DNA of 64,000 bases from Diorhabda sublineata (GCF_026230105.1 NC_079482.1:18786001-18850000), one strand, 5' to 3'; positions 23,660 through 35,120 are shown, counted from the first letter of the stretch. Numbers and translations are program-made. Notes: generated by a model from the sequence alone, not told the origin.

Positions 23660-24300
23660 CTAACCTAACCTAACACCGGTTCAAGAACTGACCTCTATGG
23701 TACTCCAGAAGATGTCTAAATTTCTATGTTGAGTTGAAACCATGAAGAGTAACCCAAACAAAAAATGGTAAATTAACCAATTAAGCCAATATTGGGTAGC
23801 TAAGTGAGAAGAATATCATGAACCAAGCGGTCAAATGCCTTTATGTATCATCTGTCCCTTCTTTGTCAAAAATAACTGCTAGATATTTATAGTTCTCACA
23901 ACTCTTTAAAATTCCGTTGTTTTCTAATTGAAAGTCGGATGTATCCTCTCCTTTACATCTTCAGACAACATTTTTCGTATTTTTCGTTTAATTTGTGTGC
24001 CATATATTCTCACTGATTTGCACATATCATCTGACCATCTGCGAACTGAAAGGTGTATAACCAGGTTTCATTGTCGATTTGGATTCTCATTCCTTCGCAT
24101 TTTTCCTTCCAAGTTATCAGAGCTTTTGAAACATACATTTTGAAAAGTATTGGGGAGATACAGCACCCTGGCATTTGTGAGATTGTATATCTACCCTGAT
24201 AAAAACCACATTGTACATTGCCTACGGATGATTTAACGTGGTAGATATCAGCGTCGTGAAGCAGAGTTTTAAATATTATAGAAAAGATGTGGTGTGATAT
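23660..24300 (-). pseudogene. Non-LTR retrotransposon reverse transcriptase fragment
   Basis: Minus-strand translation gives MPGCCISPILFKMYVSKALI (24110-24180), the GC.LSP.LFN.Y motif of an RT palm. FQFADGQMICAN follows near 24020-24060, corresponding to (F/Y)ADD with the second Asp replaced by Gly. EYMAHKLNEKYEKCCLKM comes next, and KAFDRLVHDILL near 23820 appears out of order. There are several stops and the core is rearranged. Clade not determined. Confidence 0.65.
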
Positions 24301-24985
24301 ATTACTTTGTTAGATCCTTTTTAAAAAATATTTCTATTATAATTGTTATTATAACTTGCTTGCGGATTTCTACAATCGATGACGGGCGACCAAAATAAGC
24401 TATAAGCCCAACTATATTGACGTTATATGGTGTGCAAACATTATTCGTACGAGCAAAATGTTTACACAAAAAGTGTTTGCACACGACCGACGGTACGTCT
24501 TCAAACGATCGGTCTAATTTGAAGCGACCCACAGGAAATAGGTGACGATCGAAAATCAATAACACAATGATGATAGAGAAAAAAAAATGGAAAATGGGAC
24601 ATCTGTCGATAAAAATTAATTATCGGTAAAGTATCAACATATTGTTTTTCAAAGGGAACGGTCAAGTTAATGAGTAGTTCTATCTGATTAACTGCTGTTT
24701 TGTTCAAACAAATTCGATGTTACGACCATATTGTAACCCTGATTTAAATCCCCCTCGTAAAACTTAATACAAAATCTATACCGGCACTTTTATAGGTTTT
24801 ATGTTATGTTGTAAAATTGAGATTCTCTTTTTAGCACAATACAACTATGCATTAACAATTTTTGTCAAATGAGATACACCTGATATACCCATATTGTTTT
24901 TTATTAGAATAATCAGACAGCTACAAGAGACTAAAAATATGAGTGGGAGACGGGGTAGTGGATTAACAAATTCAAGAGAGAAAAA
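24301..24985. other. Unannotated stretch with palindromic spots
   Basis: Segment 24360-24560 is less AT-rich than its neighbours. It contains repeated GTTTGCACA / TGTGCAAAC and CGTACGAGCAAAATGTTTAC-like words, suggesting a non-autonomous DNA element. I could not find bounding inverted repeats or a target duplication. Confidence 0.35.
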
Positions 24986-24989
24986 GGAA

Positions 24990-25480
24990 AGCTGCTTTTT
25001 CGACTTTAATGGTGCCTCGTCTCACTAGACAACATTAAGACGCGCTTAACGTGGGCTAGTGAAAGCGTGAAAATTGGTTTTTCCTGCAGTCCTTTTTTCA
25101 GATATGTCCAAGTTGGAATTAAGGAATGAGAGACGTAAAGACCTATATAGAAGTAGGATGTGGAGCGCTAAAAACTTTTACTAGAATGTTATTCTTCTTC
25201 AGAGATAGAGCGACATATTTTGGGGTGGTATTATCTAAGTATGAGAAAAATGCATACACCACAGACATTGACGGGAAATATCTACCCCGTACATGTCATC
25301 GGACCGATTATCAACCCATAAGACGATAACTCTTGTTTTTATGGACGATTACGCTTTACTACACCGCACAAAATATGGTGGAAGAGTGAACTGTCCGTCA
25401 CTCCAATTCATTATTCCAGTCGTATAGAGTCCATAGTAAAAATTAAACCAGTATGCAACATGCCCGGAATTAAATATTAA
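24990..25480 (+). pseudogene. Tc1-family transposase relic
   Basis: Conceptual pieces on the plus strand are RALTWASESVKIGFS (25030-25080, the R..W...H..W region), IFWGGII (25218-25240), DIDGKYLP / YMSSDRLSTHKTI (25265-25330) and FMDDYALLHRTKYGG (25330-25385, the MDDNA.PH region). They occur in the right order for a Tc1 transposase and in different frames. Ends not seen. Confidence 0.6.
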
Positions 25481-25609
25481 AAGTCGTTTACAGAGTAGAA
25501 TGCACTCCCCTCAAATTATTCCGGAATGAGGAAAAAGATGATATCGATTTGATTTCAATTGGCAAGTGATTGTGCATTTTTTTGCATTGTAAAATATTGA
25601 GCCCTTAAC

Positions 25610-27560
25610 TAATTTTGAACGTGGAGTAGGTAGGTAAATGTCGTGCTCCGCGTTGCTAAGTGGACCAACGATCTTTCTGAAATTGGAGATGCCTGCTTAC
25701 GAATTAGGCAAACGGATTCAAAGTTAAATAAGGAAGGAAGAGTCAGACATTGAGCCCTGCTGTTTAGTTCGAGTAAATATCTAACAGCTCTCTTTTGTAG
25801 TTTGAAGATTCGCTCAAATTGAGTCGCACTACACGTTCCCCAGAAGTGAAGTGCATATCGGAGATGCGATTCAATAAGGGCATAATAGATTGTTGGATAA
25901 GGTGGATAAGGTGGATAAGGAACAGTTCTTTGGAAACTGATATCAGCGCAAAACAGGAGGAACTTAATTTTATAGATAAGGCGGCAATATATAACTTCTA
26001 TTTTAAGAATTGTCCACAACAAGCACTAAGAATCTGCAAATAGACATATTTTACCTTTGATGTCCAGAAGAAACAAAATAGGGCCTAGTACTAAGCCTTC
26101 GGGTACTCCACATGTACCCTGAAACCGTAGTACTGCCATTTTTTGATTAAAATATTATGATTAACACAATCGAGTGAAGTGCTAGCTAATTAGGATAGAG
26201 TAGACATTATTTTATTTTATATTTGAACAGAAAAGATAAAAGCCTCTTTTTGATCAATATTTCTATGATCTTAGGTAACGTGGGAAGGAGTGCAATTGGT
26301 CGATAATTCGATGCTTAATTTTTATCTCCCCCTTTATGCAGAGGTATAATTATAGTCGTCTTAAGGCAATTGGGGAGAGTGCCATTTAGAAAAGAAACGT
26401 GAATTAAAGTGGTAAGGTGATTTAATAATAAGTCCATCGGTTCAAGATAAGTATTTATTTTTGATGTCAAGCACTGCTAAAACTACGGGCATAAAGAAGA
26501 AACTGTGTAAGTTAGCATTATCAACAGGGGAGATATGAAAGCGGATCATGAGAAGTTATAGAAATTGATAAATTTTTAGCTACATTCACAAAGTAATTAT
26601 TAAGGTTATCAGGTGAAGTAGATATTATGCTTGTTGAAGAACCCTTATTTCTTAGATCATTCACAATGGACCATGTTTCTTTAGAAACATTACGAGAATT
26701 GGCGAGTCTCCTATTATAATAAATATGTGGCAGCTTTTACAGTCTCATGTAAAATCTGTATAGTTTCACGTAATTTTTGACACTATGCGAGAATTTTCTT
26801 AGGTGAGATAAAGATTGCATTTTCTTTGCAGATTTACGTAAGCCTTTAGTGGGCCAGGGTTTATTTTGCTTATTTTTAATACGCCTGAGGGGAAAATAAT
26901 TGGATGCGAGATTAGTAGTGTCCTATCACCAAAAAGCATGTTCCAGTCAGTTGTTTGACAACGGTGCTTGAAATGTTTTCCGAAAAGATACGGCATAATT
27001 TGCGAGAAGTATTTTTAGTATTGGATTTTACCGAAAATTTTGTTAACACTGCTTCATGATCGAAGAGACCTTAATTAAAGACAGTACAGAAGATGAATTC
27101 TGGATCATACGATGACATAGTCTGTAGTACTAGAACTGGTCTTAGTTATTCTGGTTGCTGCCATTATATTCATGATTATACCAAAAGAATGACCAGCACA
27201 CACACTGCTTTTTAGAGGTAAGGACTCTAGAAAGGTCAGTAGTTTGTGACAGAAAGTATGCAACGTCAGGTGTACTGTAAATACAAATAATATAGAGGTC
27301 ATAAGTTTTATGGTAGATGATAGAAAATTCGAATACTTTCTCAGATATTATATCATTGAACTGTGTTATTTCGGAGAAGTCATTGTTTGTGGACATTATC
27401 ATAGTACCTCCATGAAATGAATTAGTTCTATTGAATCTGGCTACTGTGGTATAGTTTTTGACAAGAACAGTCTCATTTTTATTAGTGTGAACAGTCTGTT
27501 CAATAACATTATGAAAAGCCAAAGTTTTGTTTAAACAATTTGCTAATTGAAAATTTCAAT
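25610..27560 (-). mobile_element. Jockey-like non-LTR retrotransposon ORF2, degraded
   Basis: Reading right to left, an endonuclease-type segment (VARFNRTNSFHGGTMIM, EFSIIYHKTYDLYIICIYST, 27270-27470) is followed by a linker (RKSAKKMQSLSHLRKF near 26820). The RT fingers (GTLPNCLKTTIIIPLHKGGD, NYRPIALLPTLPKIIEILI, 26270-26390) and palm (SLDCVNHNILIKKWQYYGF near 26140, TCGVPEGLVLGPILF near 26085) come next, then FADS in place of the YADD motif. The thumb and C-terminus (TIYYALIESHLRYALHFWGT, FKLQKRAVRYLL, 25790-25900) complete the order. Many stops. The RNA-binding ORF1 is not present. Confidence 0.85.
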
Positions 27561-28616
27561 TGAACTTGCCTTGTCCATTTTGCGTTTGAGTACAAAATCA
27601 GACTCTAGTATTATAAATCAAATACAATCTATATATTGAAACTGTCAAAGAAAGTCAAAATGATGTCCATACAAATAGTGTAACTGCGATATTGAGAAAT
27701 TTCCGAAACTTGTTTTCCTAATAGAACACTTTCTTGTTTCTGTAGTCCCTCTGCAGATCAATTTCTACCATATTTTCAAATATTATCCAAAAATGTGACG
27801 ATCAGAAATATACAGAAGCCCCTGTCGAATTATTCGTGGACCCCTTTGGAAATAAATGCTTAAATATAATAAATAAAATTCTAATTATCAATATCATTTA
27901 ATTCTAAGTACTCTCCGTATAATTCATTAGAAGCAGTAGGAAAATGTGAGTGGCAACATATTTTCTCTTATTTGCCGTTTTTATTAAGTCCCTTTAAAAA
28001 CTGTGAAGCTCGTTAAAATTCAACTCATCAAAAAGAATTCTAAAATATGAAAATTTTACTGTTTCCATAAATTTCAATTTTGTGGGTGATTAAAAATTCA
28101 TCTGTTCGGCAATTATCAAGTTACATTATAACATAAAATGGTTCGGATCGAAAAAATGTGGAAAATCGGTTTTTAGAATGTGTTATTTCCAGAGTAGTTT
28201 AATGGAATCCGAGAATGAATTACTGCAGTTAGTAAAAAATATTGATTTGAATTGCATATTCAAAAAGTTTTTTTGAATTCAACAACATTCCACATTCAAT
28301 TTTATATACCAAAAAGAATGGTAAGAAAGAAATATAATACTATTTGAATTGTATTAGTTTGTCGAATTTCTTTTCGTTTATTAGTTATACAGGATGTTTC
28401 TACAATTATGCGACAAAAATCAAATGATTGTCCGTATAAAACTATAATGGGTATTTCCTACAACGAAATTCTCGCAAAGTATCCGTAAATACTACCTATT
28501 GCGGATATAAAACAGTTGTAGATGTTTGATTTTTTTGGTACTGAGAAACATTTGAAAACTAAGTAATATCTTTGAATAAACGGGTATTTCAAGAAATACT
28601 AAGAGTGCTTCATAAG
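27561..28616. other. Unannotated stretch
   Basis: No coding motif. ATACAGGATGTTTCTACAAT near 28387 resembles the terminus of a DNA transposon, but no partner was found. Confidence 0.35.
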
Positions 28617-30095
28617 TAGAGGATTTGATCCCGGACCTTTTTTCTGACCCCGGGATCCCTGAATAAATAACCTCGAGATTACGAACATGAACTAGAAATT
28701 ATTATTTTACTTAAAAATCATTTTTTATTTTGGTGAAATAATTAAGTAAATGTACGTATGATAGAGCAAAGTCAAAAATCGTAGGCATACATAACTCACA
28801 ACTTTAATTAACCCCAATCTTTCAAAATTAAATCTCTTAATAAATAAAGTGTCTACCACAATGTTATTAGGTAACATAATGAAAATAGCTTATTCTACCT
28901 ACACTCAACAATACAGACATGCGCATTAATTCTTTGGATTGCTGAAATAACATCTTAGAAATAATAATGTATCCAAAGTTTCGTCTCCAAGTTTGCTCAC
29001 GAGCTTATTGCACAAATATGCAGCCGCTGAAAAGCTGCACTCTAGCTGAATAGAGAGAGAGAAATGCTTTATTGTCAAAAAATTGTTACAATTTGTAAAC
29101 ATCAGCCTAAGTCGGAAAAATTGTTTTCAGTTTGATCCAAATTATAATCTCTGGTTGAAGTTTGTTTCAAACATATTCATTTCCTGTTTGATAATTTGAG
29201 AAAATTCGTTTTCTATTAACATATCTGGTGATAATCTTCTCATACCGTTTTGTACTTCAACCTAAAGTTTTTTTTTCACGATCAGTCCGTTCTGTTGCTC
29301 TCAAATGATACGGAATCATTTTAAATCTCAACTTCCCTTTCACTTTCTCTTTCAATTTCGCAGTTGTTCTTCCTTATTTCAGTTAACGTAATAATCTGTT
29401 TTTATAAGCTGTTTTATAATTCTTTGTCATTCCAATTATCACTCTCAATAGTCTCAATATGAGAATTTTTCAAGTAGCTTCTTCACTTCTTTTTGTCGAC
29501 GATCTTTAATGCGGTCTAACAAGTAAGTCTTCAACCTAGAAGTCATTCACACTCAATTGTTGGAACAAAACTGAAAAGCAGCATCCGACGTGTATAAATT
29601 GACATCAGGGCGACAAAGTGCTAACTAAAATTTAACTGGAGCCAAGATATTAACCAAATAACTCATTCACTCATCAATGCGAATAAGCCACTGAATCTAT
29701 TTTTATTTTTTGTGGTGGTTCTTGAAAAATCCCTGTTAATGATGTTGCTGCTTTCTCTATTTATCATGAATGTATTGAAACAAATTTGTGTGTACCCCTC
29801 ATGCGGTTTTCAAAATAGTTGGACAAAGCGTTGTATTCTATTGGCATTCTATTTTTCTTGTGTTTCTCATAGAAACTATATTTAGAAATTGACATCGCAA
29901 TAAAAAAATCATCTGATAAACCAGGATGGCTGCCAAATGTCAAACTGGAATAAGTTTCGTTTCACATAATAGTTTTATACAGATTTCAATTATATTCCTT
30001 GAAATTCCGTAATTAGTTAATTACAATCTCGAAATGCTCGGGGTATAAAATCGTCCGGGATCCTGTGATTCGGAATCCCGGAATTTAATCCTCTA
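28617..30095 (-). mobile_element. Second hAT element, near-perfect TSD, degraded
   Basis: The termini TAGAGGATTTGATCCCGG (28617) and the inverse of TAGAGGATTAAATTCCGG (ending 30095) fit the hAT end consensus. The flanks TTCATAAG (28609-28616) and TTCGTAAG (30096-30103) match at 7 of 8 bases. On the minus strand, LKTYLLDRIKDRRQKEVKKL (29490-29550) and FSAAAYLCNKLVSKLGDETL plus DTLLFLRCYF (28945-29030) are recognisable. The latter is the C-terminal hAT dimerisation region. The 1479-bp length and missing catalytic parts show a large internal deletion. GAGAGAGAGAAATGCTTTATTGTC near 29051 may be a non-LTR 3' end inserted within it. Confidence 0.85.
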
Positions 30096-30249
30096 TTCGT
30101 AAGTAATGTCGGTTTTCATATTTGAGAATACCTACGACTCATTTAACCATTATTTTTTTTCTTTTACTCATACTATATTTATTTTATTGTCAGTACGTTT
30201 TTATAATAAATAGTATAGAGTGCGATAAATATCAAATCCGTATATTGTT

Positions 30250-31080
30250 GAGACATTATTAAAAACAAGACATTAAAGCAGCTGTGGCATCAAGGAAAAT
30301 ATGTTAAATTGAAGCGTAGGTTCAAACGTGTTGATAGTGTATTTTGATGGTTGAAAATTGTTCGGGCTCAGATCGTCTACTTGCGTGGGATATTGAGGTT
30401 ACAAGGGAAGAAGTAGAAAATAAACCTAATACCCGCACTCGCCTGTTATCATTTGAAATTACGACAAAACAGCGACAAACGATTTGACAGATAATCAAGC
30501 GAAACGTCGAGTAGAGTAAACAGCTCCCTGTTATGTTAAAAAATCATCGATTTATTAGAACAATTGTTACACACGACGATTTGTCTAAACAATCTAAATA
30601 TAAAAAAAGTGATTAGGTAAACAACAATTACCAGAACCCGTCGCTAAGAGAGGTCGATTCGAGCGGAAAGTCTTGTTATGTATATGGTGGAATTATTAAG
30701 GTTTGGTGTAATTAGAAATCATTTCAAATGGTCGAGCTACCATTGCCGAGGTATACAGCGAACAGCAGATGCGAATGTATGAGGTTTTATCGGAGGAATA
30801 TCCTGATTCAGTTATCCGAAAGCGAGTTCTTTTACAACAAGCTAATGTTATACATATACTGCGAAAATTACGCGAAATAAGATCGAAGAACTCCTACTAC
30901 ATTCAGCATTTATCCGGACTTTGCACTGATAGATCCAGATCCATGGCGAAAGCCTAAAGAATGGTTTTACCAAAGTGTCAAAGAGTTGAAAACCACAGAA
31001 TACGATGGACTATACTTCGAATATAAAGTCTTTCTGTTTGTATGATTCACAAATAAAGTAGGGGTTGCTAATTCCAGTTT
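30250..31080 (+). pseudogene. Mariner transposase relic (Mos1-like C-terminus)
   Basis: Pieces on the plus strand are KSCYVYGGIIKVW (30668-30705, the CVWWD region), EQQMRMYEVLSEEY and VIRKRVLLQQANV (30760-30850). The DNAxPH motif is degraded there. MAKA (30940) corresponds to the SMAH block. KPKEWFYQSVKEL and EYDGLYFEYK (30950-31025) are the usual ends of mauritiana/cecropia-type mariners. Multiple frameshifts. The N-terminal half (30290-30660) is poorly preserved. Confidence 0.75.
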
Positions 31081-31343
31081 CTTATAACTCAGCAGGAATA
31101 TTGATATACCGAAAATACCACCTTGTAGATATATTTTAAGGAAATTTTGTTATAAATCACACCCGTTATAATTTAATAAGGACAATCACCTCGTAATTTT
31201 TTTCGCAAGAATTTAGAATTTAGTATAACTTTGAGCATTTTTTACAAATTTAATTGCTAAACAATCGATTCTAGAAATAAATAAAAGAAAACATACATTA
31301 CTAAGTTGGAGTTTCTAGCACTTTTGGCGAATATTCATACTGT

Positions 31344-31477
31344 TTACACCACCACTACACCAACACTCACAATTACACTGTGTGACGCGCGTTTCGATAA
31401 CCAAGTTATCGTCTTCAGAGACTGAAGGTAAATAGTCAGACATTGTAATTGTGAGTGTTAGTGTAGTAGTGGTGTAA
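31344..31477 (-). repeat. Hammerhead-like repeat inside a large hairpin
   Basis: On the minus strand the core reads CTGAAGA (31412-31418), C, GATAAC-TTG-GTTATC hairpin, GAAAC, GCGCGTC. Outer arms 31344-31377 and 31444-31477 are near-perfect reverse complements, including 14 identical bases CACTCACAATTACA. Core and arms together resemble a type I hammerhead: CTGANGA, stem II, GAAA, a tiny stem III (ACG/CGT), a GTC cleavage site and long stem I. One extra base (C) between CTGAAGA and stem II departs from the canonical core. The frame encoding VSEDDNLVIETRVTQC on this strand is an artefact of the repeat. Confidence 0.6.
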
Positions 31478-31739
31478 ACAAAGTATTCAATAAGACATAC
31501 ATTACATATAAATCTTATTATAGGTCGAACTAACAATTTTTATCTGTTGTTAAACTTATTTTCAATCAAAAGAGACCTAAATTGAAGAATTCGTCACGAA
31601 AAACGTACAAAAAAGGCTAAATAATAAAAAGTTAAAGAAAATTCTTATTATTTATAGTAAAATATTATTTATATATTTGTTTCTATTTTGTAAATAAACT
31701 TATTCGCCCACATTTTACTAGAATTTTGAGAAATTTTTC

Positions 31740-33110
31740 TAAATTTTCCAGGTTTCTAAGAAATTACTTGCTTTAGGATCTTATGTTGCGAGAAATTGCT
31801 CAAATTTCAAAGGAAACGTTACAAAACTTTGAGGAATTAGTCTCATTTTTGAGAAGCTCGTAGAAAGTCACTCTTCTAAGAAGCATAAAGGAGTAATAGA
31901 AATTATTACAATTTTCTAAAAAGACCACCTTACCAGAAAATTACTACACTTCCAAGATGTCGCTTGAATTTTTCAGAAGTTTTTTATGAGAAAAAAAGTT
32001 CACGCAATTATACGAAAATTTCGTAAAATTGATCAATCTTTCTAGAAAGTCACCTATCATTTGTGGGTTTTAGGGCTTTTAAGAAATTATGTCAATTTTC
32101 CAGAAAGTAGTGAAAACTTACAAGACTTCCTTAAATTTGCCAAAAAATTCTATAAGGTTATTCTGATTAACATACTTGGTACAAAATGTTCAGGAAGATC
32201 TTAAATGCTATGAAGAAACTTCTCTGCGTATCCTAGAATATACGTCACGTCACATAACGTTTAACGGGGATTGAAAGAGTGGTCAAACGTTCGAGAAATT
32301 TTTAAAATTTACCAGAGAACTGCCAGAATTCCAAAAAATTGCTGCAATTTTCTAGAAAATTTTATGAAGTCATTCTACATGCTAAAATTTTTCAGGAAAA
32401 TTACAAGAAGCTTTCTGTTTCTGTTTGTTCTAAAAAATATCCTTTAAGAATAATTCAAAGGAGAGGTGAAAAGAGGTAAAAAATTTAAAAATCTGTTAAA
32501 TTTGCCAAAAAGTTATCAGACTTCCAAGAATTGCTGAAAATTTTTCAAAAATTTGTATGAAGTTGAACCAATTTCCATAATTTCTGCAAATTTTTTGTTT
32601 TTCTGGGAATATACAGTACATCCAATCCAATCCAAGAAGTAATCAAATATTTGAGAAATTATTTGAATTCCCCAGAAAGTTATCAGATTTCAAAGAAATT
32701 GCTTAAATTTTCGAAAAAATTTTATAGTTATTCGGTTCGCCATAAATTGCTCAAATTTTCCAGGAGTATCCTAAAAACATTTGAGAAATATATGTTTGTC
32801 CTTGAATATACATCACGTCACCTATCTTTTGACAGTGAGTGGTAAAAAATTTGGAAAAGTGTTCAAATTTACCAAAAAGTTACCATACTTCCAAGATATT
32901 GCTTGAATTAATTACAAAATTTTATATAAAGTTATCCTGATTGCCATAAATTTTCCAAAAATATCTTAAAAACTCTCAAGAAATTTATTTCTTTTCCTGG
33001 AGTATACGTCACCTATCTTTTAAGAGGGATCAAAGAAGTGTTCAAACTTTTGAAAAATTGTTCAAATTTGCTAGAAAGCAGACTTGAATATCCAAAAATT
33101 GACTAAAACA
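31740..33110. repeat. Degenerate ~195-bp tandem array
   Basis: A block containing GTCACCTATCTTTT-like sequence recurs near 32047, 32243, (32420), 32606, 32806 and 33003, spacing close to 190-200 bases. Between these markers each unit has AGAAATTGCTCAAATTTTCC, AGAAAATTTTATGAAGTTAT and AAATTTACCAGAAAGT-like words. I count about seven diverged units. No coding capacity; satellite-like. Confidence 0.75.
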
Positions 33111-33123
33111 AAGTTACCTACAG

Positions 33124-33260
33124 ACACACTCTATTACTTTCAACCGCCGTATCTTGCATACCCTACATCTATAACCACCATACATCACGATGAACTTGAG
33201 CTTCCATCACATAGAAACTCTATTTGCCTAAAAGACATCGACTTTTCCCTGTACTCTACA
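33124..33260 (+). CDS. Possible orphan exon, function unknown
   Basis: A 137-base open segment lies between an acceptor-like TTACCTACAG and a strong donor (ACAGTAAGTA). With two leading bases it encodes 45 codons: YYFQPPYLAYPTSITTIHHD then ELELPSHRNSICLKDIDFSL. The composition is richer in C than the AT-rich surroundings, and both other plus frames and the minus strand are interrupted. I do not recognise the protein and no neighbouring exon could be joined. The acceptor has a weak pyrimidine tract. It could be part of a nested plus-strand gene or chance. Confidence 0.25.
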
Positions 33261-33835
33261 GTAAGTATTGCAAAACTTTTTTTGGAATTTCTTTTATGTT
33301 ATCAATATTTTTATTTATGAAGCAACTATATTTGGAAATAAAAAAAATTGACATATGTGTACAAAGAAAATTCGTTCAATGTCAATTTTATAAATACAAG
33401 AAATTATGAAACTGAAGGATCACAAGAAAATTTTTTGATTGCATCTGTATAAACATACCATTTAGTGTTTATCCAGTTATTTTAAGCGTTGAAGCATAAT
33501 TTATAAATATTTTTTATCCCATTACGTAAATATTGTCTTGAACTTCAAGAAATTATTTCGTTTCTTTTTTATTTTAAAATTCAGAATCTACACAAAAAAA
33601 AATTTGTAAATGATTCAGCCGTTTTTAAGGCACTTTATTTTATGTACTTACCCAGCTCTGATTATAATGATTATTATTATCTATTAACCCTATTTAAACA
33701 CGAAATTACCCGTAAAATCTAATAATATTTAATTCAAAAAACCTTATATTTAGTGATATTATTTTCAAGCACCAACGTGAATATTTTTCAATTTATACTC
33801 TTTCAATTATTATTTCATTCTTTTTTGTTTCAAAT
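33261..33835. other. Unannotated AT-rich stretch
   Basis: Only low-complexity AT sequence and small frames are seen. Nothing is supported. Confidence 0.45.
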
Positions 33836-33839
33836 GAAA

Positions 33840-34165
33840 GCACAGTAGTACGGTGGAGTTTTTTTCCGCCACGGTTGATGAGGGTACAATTTGTCGACCA
33901 TCATTTTTCCATCGGCGCGGCTACATGTTCGATGACGGTAAAACGTGATAGAGAAACGACGGTATGCGGAAAAGCGCTTTTCCAGCTGTTGATGGAAAAA
34001 CAAGCGATGAGCGTGGCGCGCGGGACAAACCCGGCATCGTACTGACACAATATAACGGGATGTTAGAGGAGCTCCCGGGGTCGGTGGGAAATAGCGCCTG
34101 TCCGGACTTTTCACGGCAGCGACGGTAATAATCTTGCGCATTCTTTTACACTGCATGTTCATAGA
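33840..34165. promoter_or_regulatory. GC- and CpG-rich island, possible promoter or exon
   Basis: By hand count, 33901-34140 is about 53% G+C, against roughly 30% nearby, with dense CpG (CGGCGCGG, GTGGCGCGCGGG, CTCCCGGGG). A 110-codon minus-strand frame (34162-33830) and a second open minus frame (about 34144-33920) cross it. Neither shows a known domain, and both may result from high GC. An alternative promoter or 5' exon, for example a GEF2-only TRIO transcript on this strand, or a foreign repeat, would each fit. I cannot decide between them. Confidence 0.35.
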
Positions 34166-34499
34166 CGAACCTCAAAGAAACAAAGTACTTCGATATTTTT
34201 CTTGAAAAATTCCCACGACTAATTTCGATAGAAAACAAATTGAAAATGACGAACAATTGTACAATGTGTAGAAGCCAAATATATATTTATAAAAAATCCC
34301 GAAGCACGTCAAATCTAAACAATAAGCTGACATTCTTCATCGTGAAACTGAGATCCCTACCTTCAATCCCCTTCCAATGACAGATACGACACCCAATTTT
34401 ATAAATGAGAAAGTATAGGCTTGTGATATATTATTTGAAAGGTCTCGTTCTCCTCTATGGAGGTAAAACTGGAAAACAACAGTAATTAACTCGCCTATT

Positions 34500-35120
34500 T
34501 CCTGATTTACCACTTATATCTCAAGAATCAAGCAAGCAGTTTCGCGAGATCGTTCATGCCAGATAAAAAAAGTAGCTGCCAATACACTGAGTCATGACAT
34601 CAAACTAGATGTGACGCTTAAATGCATAACTATGACATAACTTTTCAGGAACTCCATGAAGATGGTTTAGAAGAGAGATTGTTTTATGGGCGAATGGTGG
34701 ACATGTTGGATAACAATATTATCTTATTAGTTTTATTTTCTGATCAGAGCAAATTTCCATTTCTCGGTCATGTTAATTGTCACAATTACCGCTCTTGGTC
34801 TAATGAAAATCCTCACAAGATGAGAGAAAAACATACCACCACAATATCATTAAAAAGTTAATGTTTGGGCAGGAATTGTTTAAAATCATATCGTAGGTTC
34901 CTTTAATAACGAATTTTAATTCCATTTGGCTGATCCACGCCGTATTTGCAAAGTATACTGGTTTTTTCTCAACAGTCAAAATTGCCACTGCTGGTAAACG
35001 AAAAATCCTAACTGAATGGCAGAAAAACACCCTCAAACGGTTATTGTTTGGACAGGGAATGTTGTAAACAATGCCTTTATTAAGAGCAATTTGAATGGAG
35101 ATCAATATTTGTAACTACTT
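34500..35120 (+). pseudogene. Tc1/mariner-superfamily DDE transposase relic
   Basis: The frame 34622-34858 contains FQELHEDGLEERLFYGRMVD and LFSDQSKFPFLGHVNCHNYR (the FSDE.F region, first acidic residue). SWSNENPHKMREKHT follows, the usual YW..ENPH block. Downstream, in other frames, CLGRNC replaces VWAGI (34862) and degraded catalytic sequence continues to ~35110. The family is the WIGRG/ENPH type of insect Tc1/mariner relatives. Inactive. Confidence 0.8.

Noticed and set aside
23658..23676. AACCTAACCTAACC, three units resembling the insect telomere repeat (TTAGG)n
   Set aside because: Too short, and located within a degraded retroelement region; chance or an old interstitial remnant cannot be told apart.
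24302..24707. Two overlapping minus-strand frames of 87 and 68 codons
   Set aside because: They lie in a palindrome-rich, repeat-like segment and show no conserved motif.
31315..31536. Minus-strand 73-codon frame with VSEDDNLVIETRVTQCNCECWC
   Set aside because: The same peptide pattern arises from the hammerhead-like repeat at other loci, so it is repeat sequence and not a gene.
33830..34162. 110-codon minus-strand frame as a protein gene
   Set aside because: A second minus frame is also largely open across the GC-rich segment and no domain is seen; high GC alone explains the length.
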